From: Pseudonocardia autotrophica | GTDB lineage: Bacteria > Actinomycetota > Actinomycetes > Mycobacteriales > Pseudonocardiaceae | Assembly (NCBI RefSeq): GCF_000717175.1 | Contig: NZ_JNYD01000001.1 | Location: 372,001 to 436,000, forward strand | Direction of reading: 5' to 3' | Length of the DNA stretch: 64,000 bases | Part shown: positions 45,192 to 53,737 of the stretch, in pieces | Layout of the letters: the number at the start of each line of letters is the position of its first letter | How positions within the stretch are numbered: the first letter of the stretch is position 1 | Program-made: the position numbers and the translations under genes | The notes under the pieces: model-generated | Told to the model about the DNA's origin: nothing | Database searches by the model: none | What the model saw: only the letters and a program-made list of their open reading frames with translations

Positions 45192-46355
45192 TCAGTCGGA
45201 CGGCCAGCGCGGCTCCGCCGCCAGGTCGATTCCCAGGGCCGCCTTGCCGATGGTCTCGAGGGCGACGTCGGTGGACGGCGGGTGGAACTGCCCGGCCCGC
45301 ACGTCCCGGTAGTACCGCTCGAGCGGCAGCCTGCGGAAGATCCCGTGGCCGCCGACCATGCGCACGCAGCGGTCCACGGCGGCGGCCGCGGCGGTGACCG
45401 AGGTGTGCTTGAGGGCCTGGATGTCCGCGGGCGCCAGCAGCTCGCCGTCGGCGCGGCGGGTCAGCACGTCGTTGACCATCGCCTCCGCCGGCCGCAGCGC
45501 CAGCTCGATCTCGGCCGCGCTGGTCACCTGCGCGGGCTGGCGTGCCATCGGCAGCGAGGCGCCGGTGACGGTCCGGCCGCCGACGTAGTCGTAGGCGAAC
45601 CGGGCCGCGGCGCGGGCGATCCCGAGGTAGACCGAGGCGACCGAGACGGCGAACCAGGCGAAGATCCGCTCCTGCGCGGCGTCCCACACCGCCGGGCTCG
45701 CGGGGTCGGTCCCGCGCTGCACCGCGGTGTCGGGCACGAACACGTCGTCGAACACGACGTCCCAGGAGCCGGTGCCGCGCATGGCCATCGTGTCCCACGT
45801 ATCGACGAACGACAGCCCGGGCGTGTCCCGCGGGAGCCCGAACAGCAGCAGGCGCCCGGTCTCGGTGTCGGCCGCGGTGCCCCAGAAGAAGTTGAGCACC
45901 GGGGCCAGCGAGCAGAACGACTTGCGGCCGGTCACCCGGTAGCCGCCCGGGACCGGGCGGGCCGGAGTCGACGAGGTGCGCACATTGAGCCCGGTGGCGG
46001 CGTCGGTGAGGCTGCCGCCGACGACCGTGCCCGCCGTGACCATGCCGAAGATCGGCTCGGCACCGCGTTCGCCGCCGTGCCAGCCCTCGGCCGCGGCGCC
46101 GACGCCGAACAGGTGCATGTTCGTGGCGAGCGCGGTGGAGGCGCAGGCCCCGGCGATGATCTTCTGGCAGGCGGCGAACGTCGCCAGGTCCGCCCCTCCC
46201 CCGCCGAGCTCGGTCGGCACCACCGAGGAGAGGTAGCCGACCTCCTTCATGCGCTCGACGTTCTCCACCGGGAAGCGGCCCTCCCGGTCGATCTCGGCGG
46301 CCCGCGGCGCGAACTCCTCGGCCAGCTGCGCGGCGACGGCGGTCCAGTCGGTCAT
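45192..46355 (-). CDS. Acyl-CoA dehydrogenase-like flavoprotein
   Basis: A 387-aa protein with the acyl-CoA dehydrogenase fold: N-terminal helices (FAPRAAEIDREGRFP), a middle beta domain (YRVTGRKSFCSLAPV, WDTMAMRGTGSWDVVFDDVFVP) and a C-terminal helical bundle (HTSVTAAAAAVDRCVRMVGGHGIFR). The usual catalytic Glu at the mid-position is not obvious, which fits flavin monooxygenase-type members (such as DszC or HsaA relatives) as much as a dehydrogenase. It is the last gene of the four-gene operon and starts 1 nt after the ADH stop. Confidence 0.85.
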   Translation of the reverse strand: MTDWTAVAAQLAEEFAPRAAEIDREGRFPVENVERMKEVGYLSSVVPTELGGGGADLATFAACQKIIAGACASTALATNMHLFGVGAAAEGWHGGERGAEPIFGMVTAGTVVGGSLTDAATGLNVRTSSTPARPVPGGYRVTGRKSFCSLAPVLNFFWGTAADTETGRLLLFGLPRDTPGLSFVDTWDTMAMRGTGSWDVVFDDVFVPDTAVQRGTDPASPAVWDAAQERIFAWFAVSVASVYLGIARAAARFAYDYVGGRTVTGASLPMARQPAQVTSAAEIELALRPAEAMVNDVLTRRADGELLAPADIQALKHTSVTAAAAAVDRCVRMVGGHGIFRRLPLERYYRDVRAGQFHPPSTDVALETIGKAALGIDLAAEPRWPSD

Positions 46356-46356
46356 C

Positions 46357-47388
46357 TCACGGCTCCACGACGATCTTGCAGTGCTCCTCGGGGTCGCCCA
46401 GCGCGTCGAACGCCCAGGACAGGCGGTCGAGCCCCACCCGGGCGGTGACGAGCGGGGCCACGTCGATCTCGCCCTCGGCGATCGACCGCAGGGACGCGGC
46501 GAACTCCTCCGGCGTGTAGCCGAGGACGAAGTCGACCGACAGCTCCTTGGAGATGCCGAAGTACGGGTGGACGGTGTCGGCGCCCATGCACACCCCGACC
46601 ACGACGACTCGGGAGCGGGCCGGGGCGCAGCGCATGATGTCGTCGAGCACGCCCGGGACACCGACCGCCTCGAAGACGACCAGCGGCGTGGCCGCGCCCG
46701 CCCGGTCCCACACCGTCTCCTGCCGCGGGTCGACGACCTCGGTGGCGCCCATCGTCGCGGCGAGCGTCCGCCGGGCCGTCGAGAAGTCGGCGGCCACGAT
46801 CGACTCGACGCCCCGGACGCGCAGGGCGGCGATCACCGCCAGCCCGACGGGCCCGCAACCGACCACGACGGCCCGCTGACCGGCCTCGATGCCGGACCGG
46901 ACCACCGCGTGCAGCCCAACGGCCATCGGCTCGGTGAGCGCGGCGTGGTGGGCGGGCAGCCCGTTGGGCACCTCCAGCAGCAGCGGCGCGGCGAGCAGCA
47001 GCTTCTCGCCGTACCCGCCGTGGATCGTGTTGGAGTAGACGATCGTGTCGATGTCCCCGTTGGCGCGCGGGAGGATTGGGAACGCCGTGACGAGCGTGCC
47101 CGCGGGCCGGGCCGTCGTGTCCGGCCCGGCTTCCAGGACTCGGCCTGCGAACTCGTGGCCCATGTAGACGTCCCGGTCCAGGTCGAGCTCGCGGCGGCTC
47201 GGGCGGGCCATCCCCTCGATCTGCGTGCCCAGCGCCAGCATCTCCGCGCCGTGCTGGGCGAAGTGCAGGTCCGACCCGCAGATCCCGCAGGCCGCGACCT
47301 CGACGAGGACCTCGCCGGGACCGGGGACCGGGTCCGGGACGTCGTCGCGGACGTGGATCTTCCCGGCGTTCAGCACCCCGGCGCGCAT
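46357..47388 (-). CDS. Zinc-dependent medium-chain alcohol dehydrogenase
   Basis: A 343-aa MDR dehydrogenase. The catalytic zinc ligands are in AACGICGSDLHFAQHG (Cys) and MGHEFAGRV (His-Glu), and the NAD-binding loop is VVVGCGPVGLAVIAALR followed by an acidic residue in AADFSTARR. The structural-zinc cysteine cluster is missing, as in many bacterial MDR enzymes. Substrate is an unknown alcohol or diol. Overlap with the luciferase-like gene (TGATG) shows it is part of the same operon. Confidence 0.9.
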   Translation of the reverse strand: MRAGVLNAGKIHVRDDVPDPVPGPGEVLVEVAACGICGSDLHFAQHGAEMLALGTQIEGMARPSRRELDLDRDVYMGHEFAGRVLEAGPDTTARPAGTLVTAFPILPRANGDIDTIVYSNTIHGGYGEKLLLAAPLLLEVPNGLPAHHAALTEPMAVGLHAVVRSGIEAGQRAVVVGCGPVGLAVIAALRVRGVESIVAADFSTARRTLAATMGATEVVDPRQETVWDRAGAATPLVVFEAVGVPGVLDDIMRCAPARSRVVVVGVCMGADTVHPYFGISKELSVDFVLGYTPEEFAASLRSIAEGEIDVAPLVTARVGLDRLSWAFDALGDPEEHCKIVVEP

Positions 47389-48593
47389 CAGGCCCCCCGC
47401 TTGGTCGCGCCGGTCTCGGCGGCGTGGGTCTTGATCGCGTTGACCACGGCCTCGCCCGCCCGGCCGAAGATCTCCTCCTTCTTGGCCACGGCCCAGTCGT
47501 GGGAGGCCTTGGGCGCGGACAGCCGGCCCTTGAAGTGCGGGATCACGTGCCGCGCGAACAGCCGGTAGGACTCGATCGTCGCGGTGGGCGAAGCCCAGTC
47601 GTGGCCGAGCTGGAGGAAGGTGCCGAAGCCGCCGGACTGGTCGAGCAGCTTCTCGATGTAGGCGATCGCGTCGTCCGGGGTGCCGATCATGGCGCGCCCG
47701 CTCGCCGCGTACTGCTCCACGAAGTCCCGGTCCGTGATCGAGGCCGGGTCGCCGCCGTCGGACAGCGGGACGAAGCCCGCGCCGCCGCCGCCGAAGTAGT
47801 TGGCGAAGTCCCGCAGCCCGTAGGTGCAGTCCTCGATCGCCTGCTCGCGGGTCGGGGCGAGGTGCAGCTGGCCGAGCACGCGCCAGGTCGAGCGGTCCGG
47901 CACCGGCTGCCCTGCCGCCGCGGCCTGCTCCTCGACGACGCTCCACGCGTTGCCGATCGCGGCGAAGCCCTCGGCCGCGGCGGACATCGACAGCGACAGC
48001 AGGGAGGCGCCGTAGCGCCCGGCCAGCCGCGGCCCGGACGGCGACACCATCGCCGCCACCGCGACCTCCGGGTGCGGGTACTGGTAGGGCCGCACCTGGA
48101 GCCGCGCCTCGCGCATGGTGAACCAGTCCGACTCGCGGGTCACCGGGTCCTCGCTGCGGAACAGCGCGAGCACGGCCTCGAGCGCCTCCTCGTGGCGGCG
48201 CCGCTGGTCGACGGGGTCGATGCCCATGACGTAGGCGTCCGTCGGCAGGGCGCCGGGCCCGGTACCGAAGATCAGCCGGCCGCGGGTGAGGTGGTCCAGC
48301 AGCGCGATCCGGTCCGCCAGCAGCCACGGGTGGTGGTACGGCATCGAGACGACGCCGGTGCCCAGCTTGATGTTCCGGGTGCGCTGCGCGGCGGCGGCGA
48401 TGAAGATCTCCGGGCTGCCGATCAGCTCGTAGCCGCCGGAGTGGTGCTCGCCGACCCAGGCCTCGTCGAAGCCGAAGCGGTCGAGCGCCTCGATCCGCTC
48501 GAGGTCGTACTCCAGGGCCAGCGTCGGGTCCTGGCCGAACGGGTGGAACGGGGCGTAGAACACCCCGAAGTTCAGAGGCTTCACGGGCTTCAA
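47388..48593 (-). CDS. LLM-class flavin-dependent monooxygenase (limonene-monooxygenase-like)
   Basis: A 401-aa luciferase-like monooxygenase. Segments FGVFYAPFHPFGQDPTLALEYD, GFDEAWVGEHHSGGYELIGSPEVF-like GEHHSGGYELIGSPEIF, GTGVVSMPYHHPWLLADR and FGTGPGALPTDAYVMGIDP closely resemble the limonene 1,2-monooxygenase group as I recall it. It needs reduced FMN from a separate reductase. The TTG start overlaps the hydrolase stop in TTGA and follows GGGGGG; GTG at 48584 is possible. With the adjacent epoxide-hydrolase-like gene, an epoxidation and hydrolysis route is suggested. Confidence 0.85.
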   Translation of the reverse strand: MKPVKPLNFGVFYAPFHPFGQDPTLALEYDLERIEALDRFGFDEAWVGEHHSGGYELIGSPEIFIAAAAQRTRNIKLGTGVVSMPYHHPWLLADRIALLDHLTRGRLIFGTGPGALPTDAYVMGIDPVDQRRRHEEALEAVLALFRSEDPVTRESDWFTMREARLQVRPYQYPHPEVAVAAMVSPSGPRLAGRYGASLLSLSMSAAAEGFAAIGNAWSVVEEQAAAAGQPVPDRSTWRVLGQLHLAPTREQAIEDCTYGLRDFANYFGGGGAGFVPLSDGGDPASITDRDFVEQYAASGRAMIGTPDDAIAYIEKLLDQSGGFGTFLQLGHDWASPTATIESYRLFARHVIPHFKGRLSAPKASHDWAVAKKEEIFGRAGEAVVNAIKTHAAETGATKRGA

Positions 48594-49534
48594 CGGATTC
48601 CCCCCAGGAAGTCGAGCACTGCGGCGTTGACCTCGGCCGGCTTCTCCTGCTGCACCCAGTGCCCGGCGTCGGGCACGATCACGGTGCCGCGGTGGTCGGA
48701 GAGCCACGCGTCCTGCCGGTCGGGCGGGCTCATGGTGAGCACGGGGTCGAGCGCCCCGCCGACGAAGTAGCTCGGGACCTCGACCTTCGAGCCCTCGAGC
48801 TGCGGCGTGAGCTCCCAGTTGCGGTCGAAGTTGCGGTACCAGTTCAGGCCGCCGGTGAACCCGGTGCGGGTGAACTCGGCAGCGTAGAAGTCGAGCTCCT
48901 CCTGGCTGAGCCAGTCCGGGAGGCGCTCGGGCTCCGGGAACCGCTCGACGAACCCGCGGCCGTCGTCCGCGGAGGTCATCCCGCCGCCCTCGCTGCGGAC
49001 CCCGCACAGCAGCCTGCGCATCGTCGTGGTCGCGTCCGCGGAGAGCTCCGCGTCCGCCGGGCCGGGCTCCTGGAAGTAGAGGATGTAGAAGAAGTGGCCC
49101 TCGAAGGCCTTGCGCCACAACGCCGTCGGCGGCGCGGGTGGGCGGGGCGCGAAGGGCACGCTCATCCCGCAGACGCCGTCGACCCGCTCGGGGTGCAGCA
49201 GCGCCGTCTGCCAGACGACCATCGAACCCCAGTCGTGGCCCACGAACGTCGCCTTCTCCACGCCGGCGTCGTCCAGCAGGGCGATCAGGTCGCCGGTCAG
49301 GTGCGCGATGTCGTAGTCGGCGATCGCCCCGGGGCGGGAGCTGCGGCCGTAGCCACGCTGGTCGGGGGCGAGCACCCGGTACCCGGCCTCGGCGAGCGCC
49401 GGGATCTGGTGCCGCCAGGAGTACGCGAGCTCGGGGAACCCGTGGGACAGGACGACGACGGGGCCGTCCGGCGGGCCGTCCTCCACGACGTGCAGAGCGA
49501 CGCCGCCGACGTCGACGGAGCGTTCCGTGGCCAC
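48590..49534 (-). CDS. Alpha/beta hydrolase, epoxide-hydrolase type
   Basis: A 314-aa alpha/beta hydrolase. The oxyanion motif is SHGFPELAYSWRHQIP, the nucleophile elbow FVGHDWGSMVVW carries Asp, and the acid and base are in GALDPVL and PDAGHWVQQEKP. Asp as nucleophile with HGFPE marks soluble epoxide hydrolases rather than esterases. First gene of the operon; GTG is preceded by GGAGG at good spacing, and the region just upstream carries two dyads next to a divergent TetR gene. Confidence 0.88.
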   Translation of the reverse strand: MATERSVDVGGVALHVVEDGPPDGPVVVLSHGFPELAYSWRHQIPALAEAGYRVLAPDQRGYGRSSRPGAIADYDIAHLTGDLIALLDDAGVEKATFVGHDWGSMVVWQTALLHPERVDGVCGMSVPFAPRPPAPPTALWRKAFEGHFFYILYFQEPGPADAELSADATTTMRRLLCGVRSEGGGMTSADDGRGFVERFPEPERLPDWLSQEELDFYAAEFTRTGFTGGLNWYRNFDRNWELTPQLEGSKVEVPSYFVGGALDPVLTMSPPDRQDAWLSDHRGTVIVPDAGHWVQQEKPAEVNAAVLDFLGGIR

Positions 49535-49551
49535 GCTGCCACCTCCTGGTA

Positions 49552-49571
49552 ACGGTTGTGACCAGAACCGT
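49552..49571. promoter_or_regulatory. TetR-operator-like dyad 1
   Basis: ACGGTT-N8-AACCGT, in the divergent promoter region of the catabolic operon and the TetR gene. Confidence 0.6.
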
Positions 49572-49584
49572 AAGGTATGGTCAC
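49558..49584. promoter_or_regulatory. TetR-operator-like dyad 2
   Basis: GTGACCA-N13-TGGTCAC, overlapping the first dyad and a TAAGGT -10-like box. Confidence 0.5.
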
Positions 49585-49634
49585 GCGCGTTGCCAAGACT
49601 TGACGAGACGACCAGACCCCCGCGGTGGGCGGGC

Positions 49635-50234
49635 GTGCCGGCGGCCGATCGCGTGGCCGAACGGCGCTCCCTGCTGCTCGACGCCGGGCTGGAACTGCTG
49701 GGCACCCAGGGGCTCGCAGCCACCACGGTCCGCGGCGTGTGCGCGGGGGCGCGCCTGAACGCGCGGTACTTCTACGAGAGCTTCGACGACATCGGCGCCC
49801 TGGTCGTCGCCGTGTTCGACCGGGTCGTCGCCGAGCTGCACACGACGGTCGACGCGGCCGTGGCGGCGGCCGGCGACGATCCGGTCGCCCGGGTGCGGGC
49901 CACGGTGGCGAGCACCGCCGAGTTCGTCGACTCCGACCGGCGCCGGGCCCGCGTGCTGTACGTCGAGGGCCGCGGCCACGAGCGGCTGCAGCGCCGGCGG
50001 CGGGAGTCGTCGTCGGACATCGCCGGGCTGGTCGCCCTGGAGGCGGCCGGGAAGGAGCCGCGCTCCGAGCACCGGATCGTCGCCGCGTTCCTGGTCGGTG
50101 GGTTCAGCGAGCTGCTCACGCGCTGGATTGACGGCGAGATCCCCGTCGACCGGGACCAGCTGGTGCACGCGGCGACCGAACTGTTCCTCGCGCTCGGGCG
50201 CGCGGCGGGTCGCCTCGCCACGCCGGCCGGCTGA
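49635..50234 (+). CDS. TetR-family transcriptional regulator
   Basis: A 199-aa regulator with an N-terminal HTH (RRSLLLDAGLELLGTQGLAATTV, then GARLNARYFYESFDDIGALV) and a C-terminal ligand domain (VRATVASTAEFVDSDRRRARVL). It is divergent from the four-gene catabolic operon across a 100-bp region that holds two inverted repeats, so it is the likely repressor of that operon and of itself. The GTG start agrees with the HTH position; an upstream TTG (49590) is possible. It ends convergent with the next regulator. Confidence 0.9.
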   Translation: MPAADRVAERRSLLLDAGLELLGTQGLAATTVRGVCAGARLNARYFYESFDDIGALVVAVFDRVVAELHTTVDAAVAAAGDDPVARVRATVASTAEFVDSDRRRARVLYVEGRGHERLQRRRRESSSDIAGLVALEAAGKEPRSEHRIVAAFLVGGFSELLTRWIDGEIPVDRDQLVHAATELFLALGRAAGRLATPAG

Positions 50235-50250
50235 GCCGGGCCCGGGAACG

Positions 50251-51099
50251 TCAGCCCTGCTCCTCGATGGGAGCGGCCGCGCCGGGCGTCGCGGCCAGCG
50301 ACCCGAGGAGTGCGAGCGAGCGGGCGGTCTCCGACCCCGGCTCGGCGTGGTGGATCACGAGCAGCTGCCCGCCCGAGTCACCGATCGGCAGCTTCTCGCG
50401 GCGCAGCTCCAGCATCCCGACCTGCGGGTGGAGCATCCGCACCGGGCCCCCGGCCAGCGCCGTGACGTCGTGGCGCGCCCACAGCCGGCGGAACGGCTCG
50501 CTCGCCAGGGAGAGCTCCCCGACGAGCCGGACGATCCGCGGATCGTCGACGTCCGTCCCGATCGACGCGCGGAAGGCCGCGACCATGCCGCCGATCGCCT
50601 GCTCCCAGTCCGGCAGCAGGTCCCGCTCCGCCTCGTCGAGGAAGACCGACCGCAACCGGTTCTCACCCGCGCGGATGTTCGGGGACAACGCGGTCGCGAG
50701 CCGGTTGGCGGCGAGGACGTCGAACATCCGGCTCTCGACGAAGGCCGGCAGGTTCAGCGCGTCGAGCAGCTGCCGGATCCCGGTCGGCACGACCTCGCGG
50801 CGCGGCCGGGACCGCCGGACCGGCTGCGGGCCGGCGAGGCCCAGCAGGTAGCGCGTGGCGGCCGCGTCGAGCCCGAACACGCGGGCGAGCGCCTCGAGCA
50901 CCTGCGGCGACGGGTTGCGGTCGCGCCCCTGTTCGAGCCGCAGGTAGTAGTCGGCGCTGATCCCGGCGAGCGTCGCGACCTCCTCGCGGCGCATGCCCGG
51001 GGTCCGGCGCACGCCGGCGACCTGCAGCCCCGCGTCGGCGGGGTCGGTGAGCTCGCGGCGTGCCCGCAGGTACTCCCCCAGCGGGGTCGGTCGGGCCAC
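50251..51099 (-). CDS. HTH (XRE/MmyB-type) transcriptional regulator
   Basis: A 282-aa regulator. The N-terminal XRE HTH (TPGMRREEVATLAGISADYYLRLEQGRD) is followed by an MmyB-like ligand-binding domain (PAFVESRMFDVLAANRLATALSP, then FVD-type EAERDLLPDWEQAIGG and VRMLHPQVGMLELRREKL), a common architecture controlling nearby short-chain or aldo/keto reductases. It is divergent from such an aldo/keto reductase gene. TACGGT 6 nt upstream of the GTG supports the start. Confidence 0.9.
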   Translation of the reverse strand: MARPTPLGEYLRARRELTDPADAGLQVAGVRRTPGMRREEVATLAGISADYYLRLEQGRDRNPSPQVLEALARVFGLDAAATRYLLGLAGPQPVRRSRPRREVVPTGIRQLLDALNLPAFVESRMFDVLAANRLATALSPNIRAGENRLRSVFLDEAERDLLPDWEQAIGGMVAAFRASIGTDVDDPRIVRLVGELSLASEPFRRLWARHDVTALAGGPVRMLHPQVGMLELRREKLPIGDSGGQLLVIHHAEPGSETARSLALLGSLAATPGAAAPIEEQG

Positions 51100-51105
51100 G
51101 CGATC

Positions 51106-51111
51106 ACCGTA
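51106..51111 (-). promoter_or_regulatory. -10 element of MmyB-type regulator gene (leaderless)
   Basis: TACGGT on the minus strand, 6 nt before the GTG at 51099. Confidence 0.55.
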
Positions 51112-51237
51112 CGCCCGGGTCAGGGACCCGAGCCTGGTCCCGCCACTCCCAGGAACAGCAGGGCGTTCCGCGCGTGGGCGGGCTGCGGCACGGTGGAGAT
51201 CGCCCGCCGCAACAGGCCGGCGGGCGGGAAGGACGTC

Positions 51238-52125
51238 ATGCCACTGCCCACGCTGCCCGGCGGGACCTACCGCACCGGCGACCTGGATCTGACCCGCGTC
51301 GGCTACGGGGCCATGCAGCTCGCGGGCCCCGGGGTCTTCGGGCCGCCGAAGGACCGGGACGAGGCGATCGCGGTGCTGCGCGCCGCCGTCGACCTCGGCA
51401 TCACCCACATCGACACGGCCGACTACTACGGCCCGCACGTCACCAACGAGCTGATCCGCGAGGCGCTGGCGCCGTACCCGGCGGACCTGCACATCGTCAC
51501 CAAGGTCGGCGCCCGGCGCGACGAGCAGGGCGGCTGGCCGCACGCCCGCACCCCCGCCGAGCTGCGCGACCAGGTCCACGACAACCTGCGCCGGCTCGGC
51601 CTCGACCGGCTCGACGTCGTCAACCTGCGGATGGGCGGGGTCGAGGCACCGGAGCCCGGGTCGATCGCCGAGCAGTTCGAGGCGCTGGCCGAGCTGCAGC
51701 AGCAGGGGCTGATCCGGCACCTCGGGCTCAGCACGGTGACGGCCGCGCAGCTGGCCGAGGCACAGGCGATCGCGCCCGTCGTCTGCGTGCAGAACCTCTA
51801 CAACGTGGCCCGCCGCGCGGACGACGCCCTCGTCGACCTCACCGCGGAGCAGGGCATCGCGTTCGTGCCGTACTTCCCCCTCGGCGGCTTCTCCCCGCTG
51901 CAGTCCGGTGCCCTGGACGCCGTGGCCGACCGGCTCGGTGCCACCCCGCTGGCCGTCGCGCTCGCGTGGCTGCTGCAGCGATCGCCGAACATGCTGCTCA
52001 TCCCCGGGACGTCGGCAGTCGCGCACCTGCGGGAGAACGTCGCGGCCCCCGGGCTCGAGCTGCCGGCCGACGCCCTGGCCGAGCTCGACGCGATCGGGCG
52101 GAAGGAATCCGCCGGCGGCCGATGA
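51238..52125 (+). CDS. Aldo/keto reductase
   Basis: A 295-aa NADPH-type aldo/keto reductase. The catalytic tetrad is visible: Asp and Tyr in HIDTADYYGPH, Lys in IVTKVGARR and the His in RMGGVEAP region; the NADPH loop is in ALAWLLQRSPNMLLIPGTS. Substrate is unknown. GGGAAGGA precedes the ATG. It is divergent from an MmyB-type regulator, a frequent pairing in which the regulator controls the reductase. A VOC gene follows 29 nt downstream. Confidence 0.9.
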   Translation: MPLPTLPGGTYRTGDLDLTRVGYGAMQLAGPGVFGPPKDRDEAIAVLRAAVDLGITHIDTADYYGPHVTNELIREALAPYPADLHIVTKVGARRDEQGGWPHARTPAELRDQVHDNLRRLGLDRLDVVNLRMGGVEAPEPGSIAEQFEALAELQQQGLIRHLGLSTVTAAQLAEAQAIAPVVCVQNLYNVARRADDALVDLTAEQGIAFVPYFPLGGFSPLQSGALDAVADRLGATPLAVALAWLLQRSPNMLLIPGTSAVAHLRENVAAPGLELPADALAELDAIGRKESAGGR

Positions 52126-52154
52126 GTTCCGCGGCGGCCCGCGGTCGTAGGGGC

Positions 52155-52562
52155 ATGAGCAACGACACCAAGGCACGCAGCGGCATCTCCAACATCGGGG
52201 TGGTCATGTTCACCGTCGCCGACCAGGACGCCGCGAAGGAGTGGTACACGACCGTCCTCGGCTTCGAGGTCCGCAGCGACAGCCGCTTCGGCCCGAACGA
52301 CGAGTACCGCTGGCTCGAGGTCGCCCCGCCCGGCTCGGCGGCCCGGCTCGCCCTCAACCCGCCGATGTTCGACCAGCCCGGGGGCGGCTCGATCGGCGTC
52401 GAGACGGCCGACGTGGCGGCGGAGCACGCCCGGCTGAGCGCCATCGGCGGGGTCGACCTCGACGCCGCGCCGGACGACAGCACTCCCGGGGCGCCGAAGC
52501 TGTTCATGATGCGCGACCCGGACGGCAACAACATCGCCGTCGTCGAGGTGCCGGCCGGCTGA
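52155..52562 (+). CDS. VOC family protein after aldo/keto reductase
   Basis: A 135-aa glyoxalase-fold protein: NIGVVMFTVADQDAAKEWYTTVLGFEV at the front and LFMMRDPDGNNIAVVEVPAG at the end. It lies 29 nt after the aldo/keto reductase on the same strand and is probably cotranscribed. Function unknown; a role in handling reactive carbonyls would suit the neighbour (inference). Confidence 0.85.
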   Translation: MSNDTKARSGISNIGVVMFTVADQDAAKEWYTTVLGFEVRSDSRFGPNDEYRWLEVAPPGSAARLALNPPMFDQPGGGSIGVETADVAAEHARLSAIGGVDLDAAPDDSTPGAPKLFMMRDPDGNNIAVVEVPAG

Positions 52563-52664
52563 GCCGGGCCGCGGTCACGGGGTCGGCGGTACACGGTCGG
52601 GTGTACCGCGGTCCCCGGGTAGCCCGTTGGTGCCATCGGCAGGTGTGGCCCGCCCCGTGTGGGC

Positions 52665-52670
52665 TACCCT
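52665..52670 (+). promoter_or_regulatory. -10 element of GGDEF gene (leaderless)
   Basis: TACCCT, 7 nt before the ATG at 52678. Confidence 0.55.
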
Positions 52671-52677
52671 GCCGCCG

Positions 52678-53706
52678 ATGTCCGCTCCAACGGATGGCGT
52701 CGTCAGAGCCCTCACCGTTCCGGGACCCCGGGTGGCCCCGGCGGTGGCCGACGCCCTGCTGCCGACCCGCAGCTTCGACGTCGCATGCCGGCGCGTGCTC
52801 GAGTACCTGCAGCAGACCGTGCCCCTGGGTGGCTGGGCCGTGACCCGGGTGGTCGACGACCGGCAGATCCTGTTGACCGCCGTGGGCACCGGCTACGACC
52901 TCCCGCCCGGCACGAGCCTCCCGTTCACCGAGTCGATGTGCCACACGATGATCGAGGGCACCACGCCGCGCATCGCGCCCGATGTCCGCGAGGTCCCCCA
53001 GTACGCCGAGATGGCGGCCGCGGCGCCCATCGACATCAGCGCCTACGTCGGCACCCCGATCGTGAGCGGGGACGGCCGGCTGTTCGGCACGGTCTGCGGC
53101 TACGACCCGTCGCCGCAGCCCGCGGCCCTGCGCGACCAGCTGCCGTTGCTCGACCTGCTCTCGGGGCTGCTGTCGGCCGTCCTCGACGCGGACCTGTCCG
53201 CCACGGCCGCCTCCCGCGAACTCGAGCGGGCCCGCCGGGAGGCCGAGACGGACGCCCTGACCGGCCTGCTCAACCGCCGGGGCTGGGACCGGTTCGTCGA
53301 GCAGGAGGAGGACCGGTTCCGCCGGTTCGGCGACACGGCCGGCGTGGTCGTACTCGACCTGGACAACCTCAAGACCGTCAACGACGTGCAGGGGCACGAC
53401 GCCGGGGACGAGTACATCCGACGCGCGGCCACCGCGCTCGCGGCGACCGTCCGGCGGGACGACGTGCTGGCCCGGCTGGGCGGCGACGAATTCGGGATCA
53501 TCGCCGTGGGTGCCGCCCCGGAGGAGGCGGCCGAGCTCGTCGGGCGCGCGGAGAAGGCGCTGGCCGGGGCGGGGGTCTCGGGCTCCTTCGGGCACGCCCC
53601 GTACAGCATCGTGACGGGCTTCCCGGGCGCCTGGAAGGCGGCCGACGACGCCATGTACGAGCAGAAGCGCCGCCGGCGGGCCGGGCTCTCGCGCACCCCC
53701 TCCTGA
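52678..53706 (+). CDS. GAF-GGDEF diguanylate cyclase
   Basis: A 342-aa soluble protein. Residues about 30-175 form a GAF domain (FTESMCHTMIEGTTPRIAPDV, VGTPIVSGDGRLFGTVCGYD), and residues about 185-340 form a GGDEF domain. The active site RLGGDEFGIIAVG is intact and the inhibitory RxxD site (RRDD) sits just upstream, so c-di-GMP synthesis with product feedback is expected. There is no EAL domain. The ligand of the GAF domain is unknown. The start is fixed by a leaderless -10 box. Confidence 0.92.
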   Translation: MSAPTDGVVRALTVPGPRVAPAVADALLPTRSFDVACRRVLEYLQQTVPLGGWAVTRVVDDRQILLTAVGTGYDLPPGTSLPFTESMCHTMIEGTTPRIAPDVREVPQYAEMAAAAPIDISAYVGTPIVSGDGRLFGTVCGYDPSPQPAALRDQLPLLDLLSGLLSAVLDADLSATAASRELERARREAETDALTGLLNRRGWDRFVEQEEDRFRRFGDTAGVVVLDLDNLKTVNDVQGHDAGDEYIRRAATALAATVRRDDVLARLGGDEFGIIAVGAAPEEAAELVGRAEKALAGAGVSGSFGHAPYSIVTGFPGAWKAADDAMYEQKRRRRAGLSRTPS

Positions 53707-53725
53707 ACGCACGCGGGCCCCGCGG

Positions 53726-53731
53726 CAGGCT
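53726..53731 (+). promoter_or_regulatory. -10-like element of CadD-like gene (leaderless)
   Basis: CAGGCT, 6 nt before the GTG at 53738. Confidence 0.45.
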
Positions 53732-53737
53732 GGGGGC

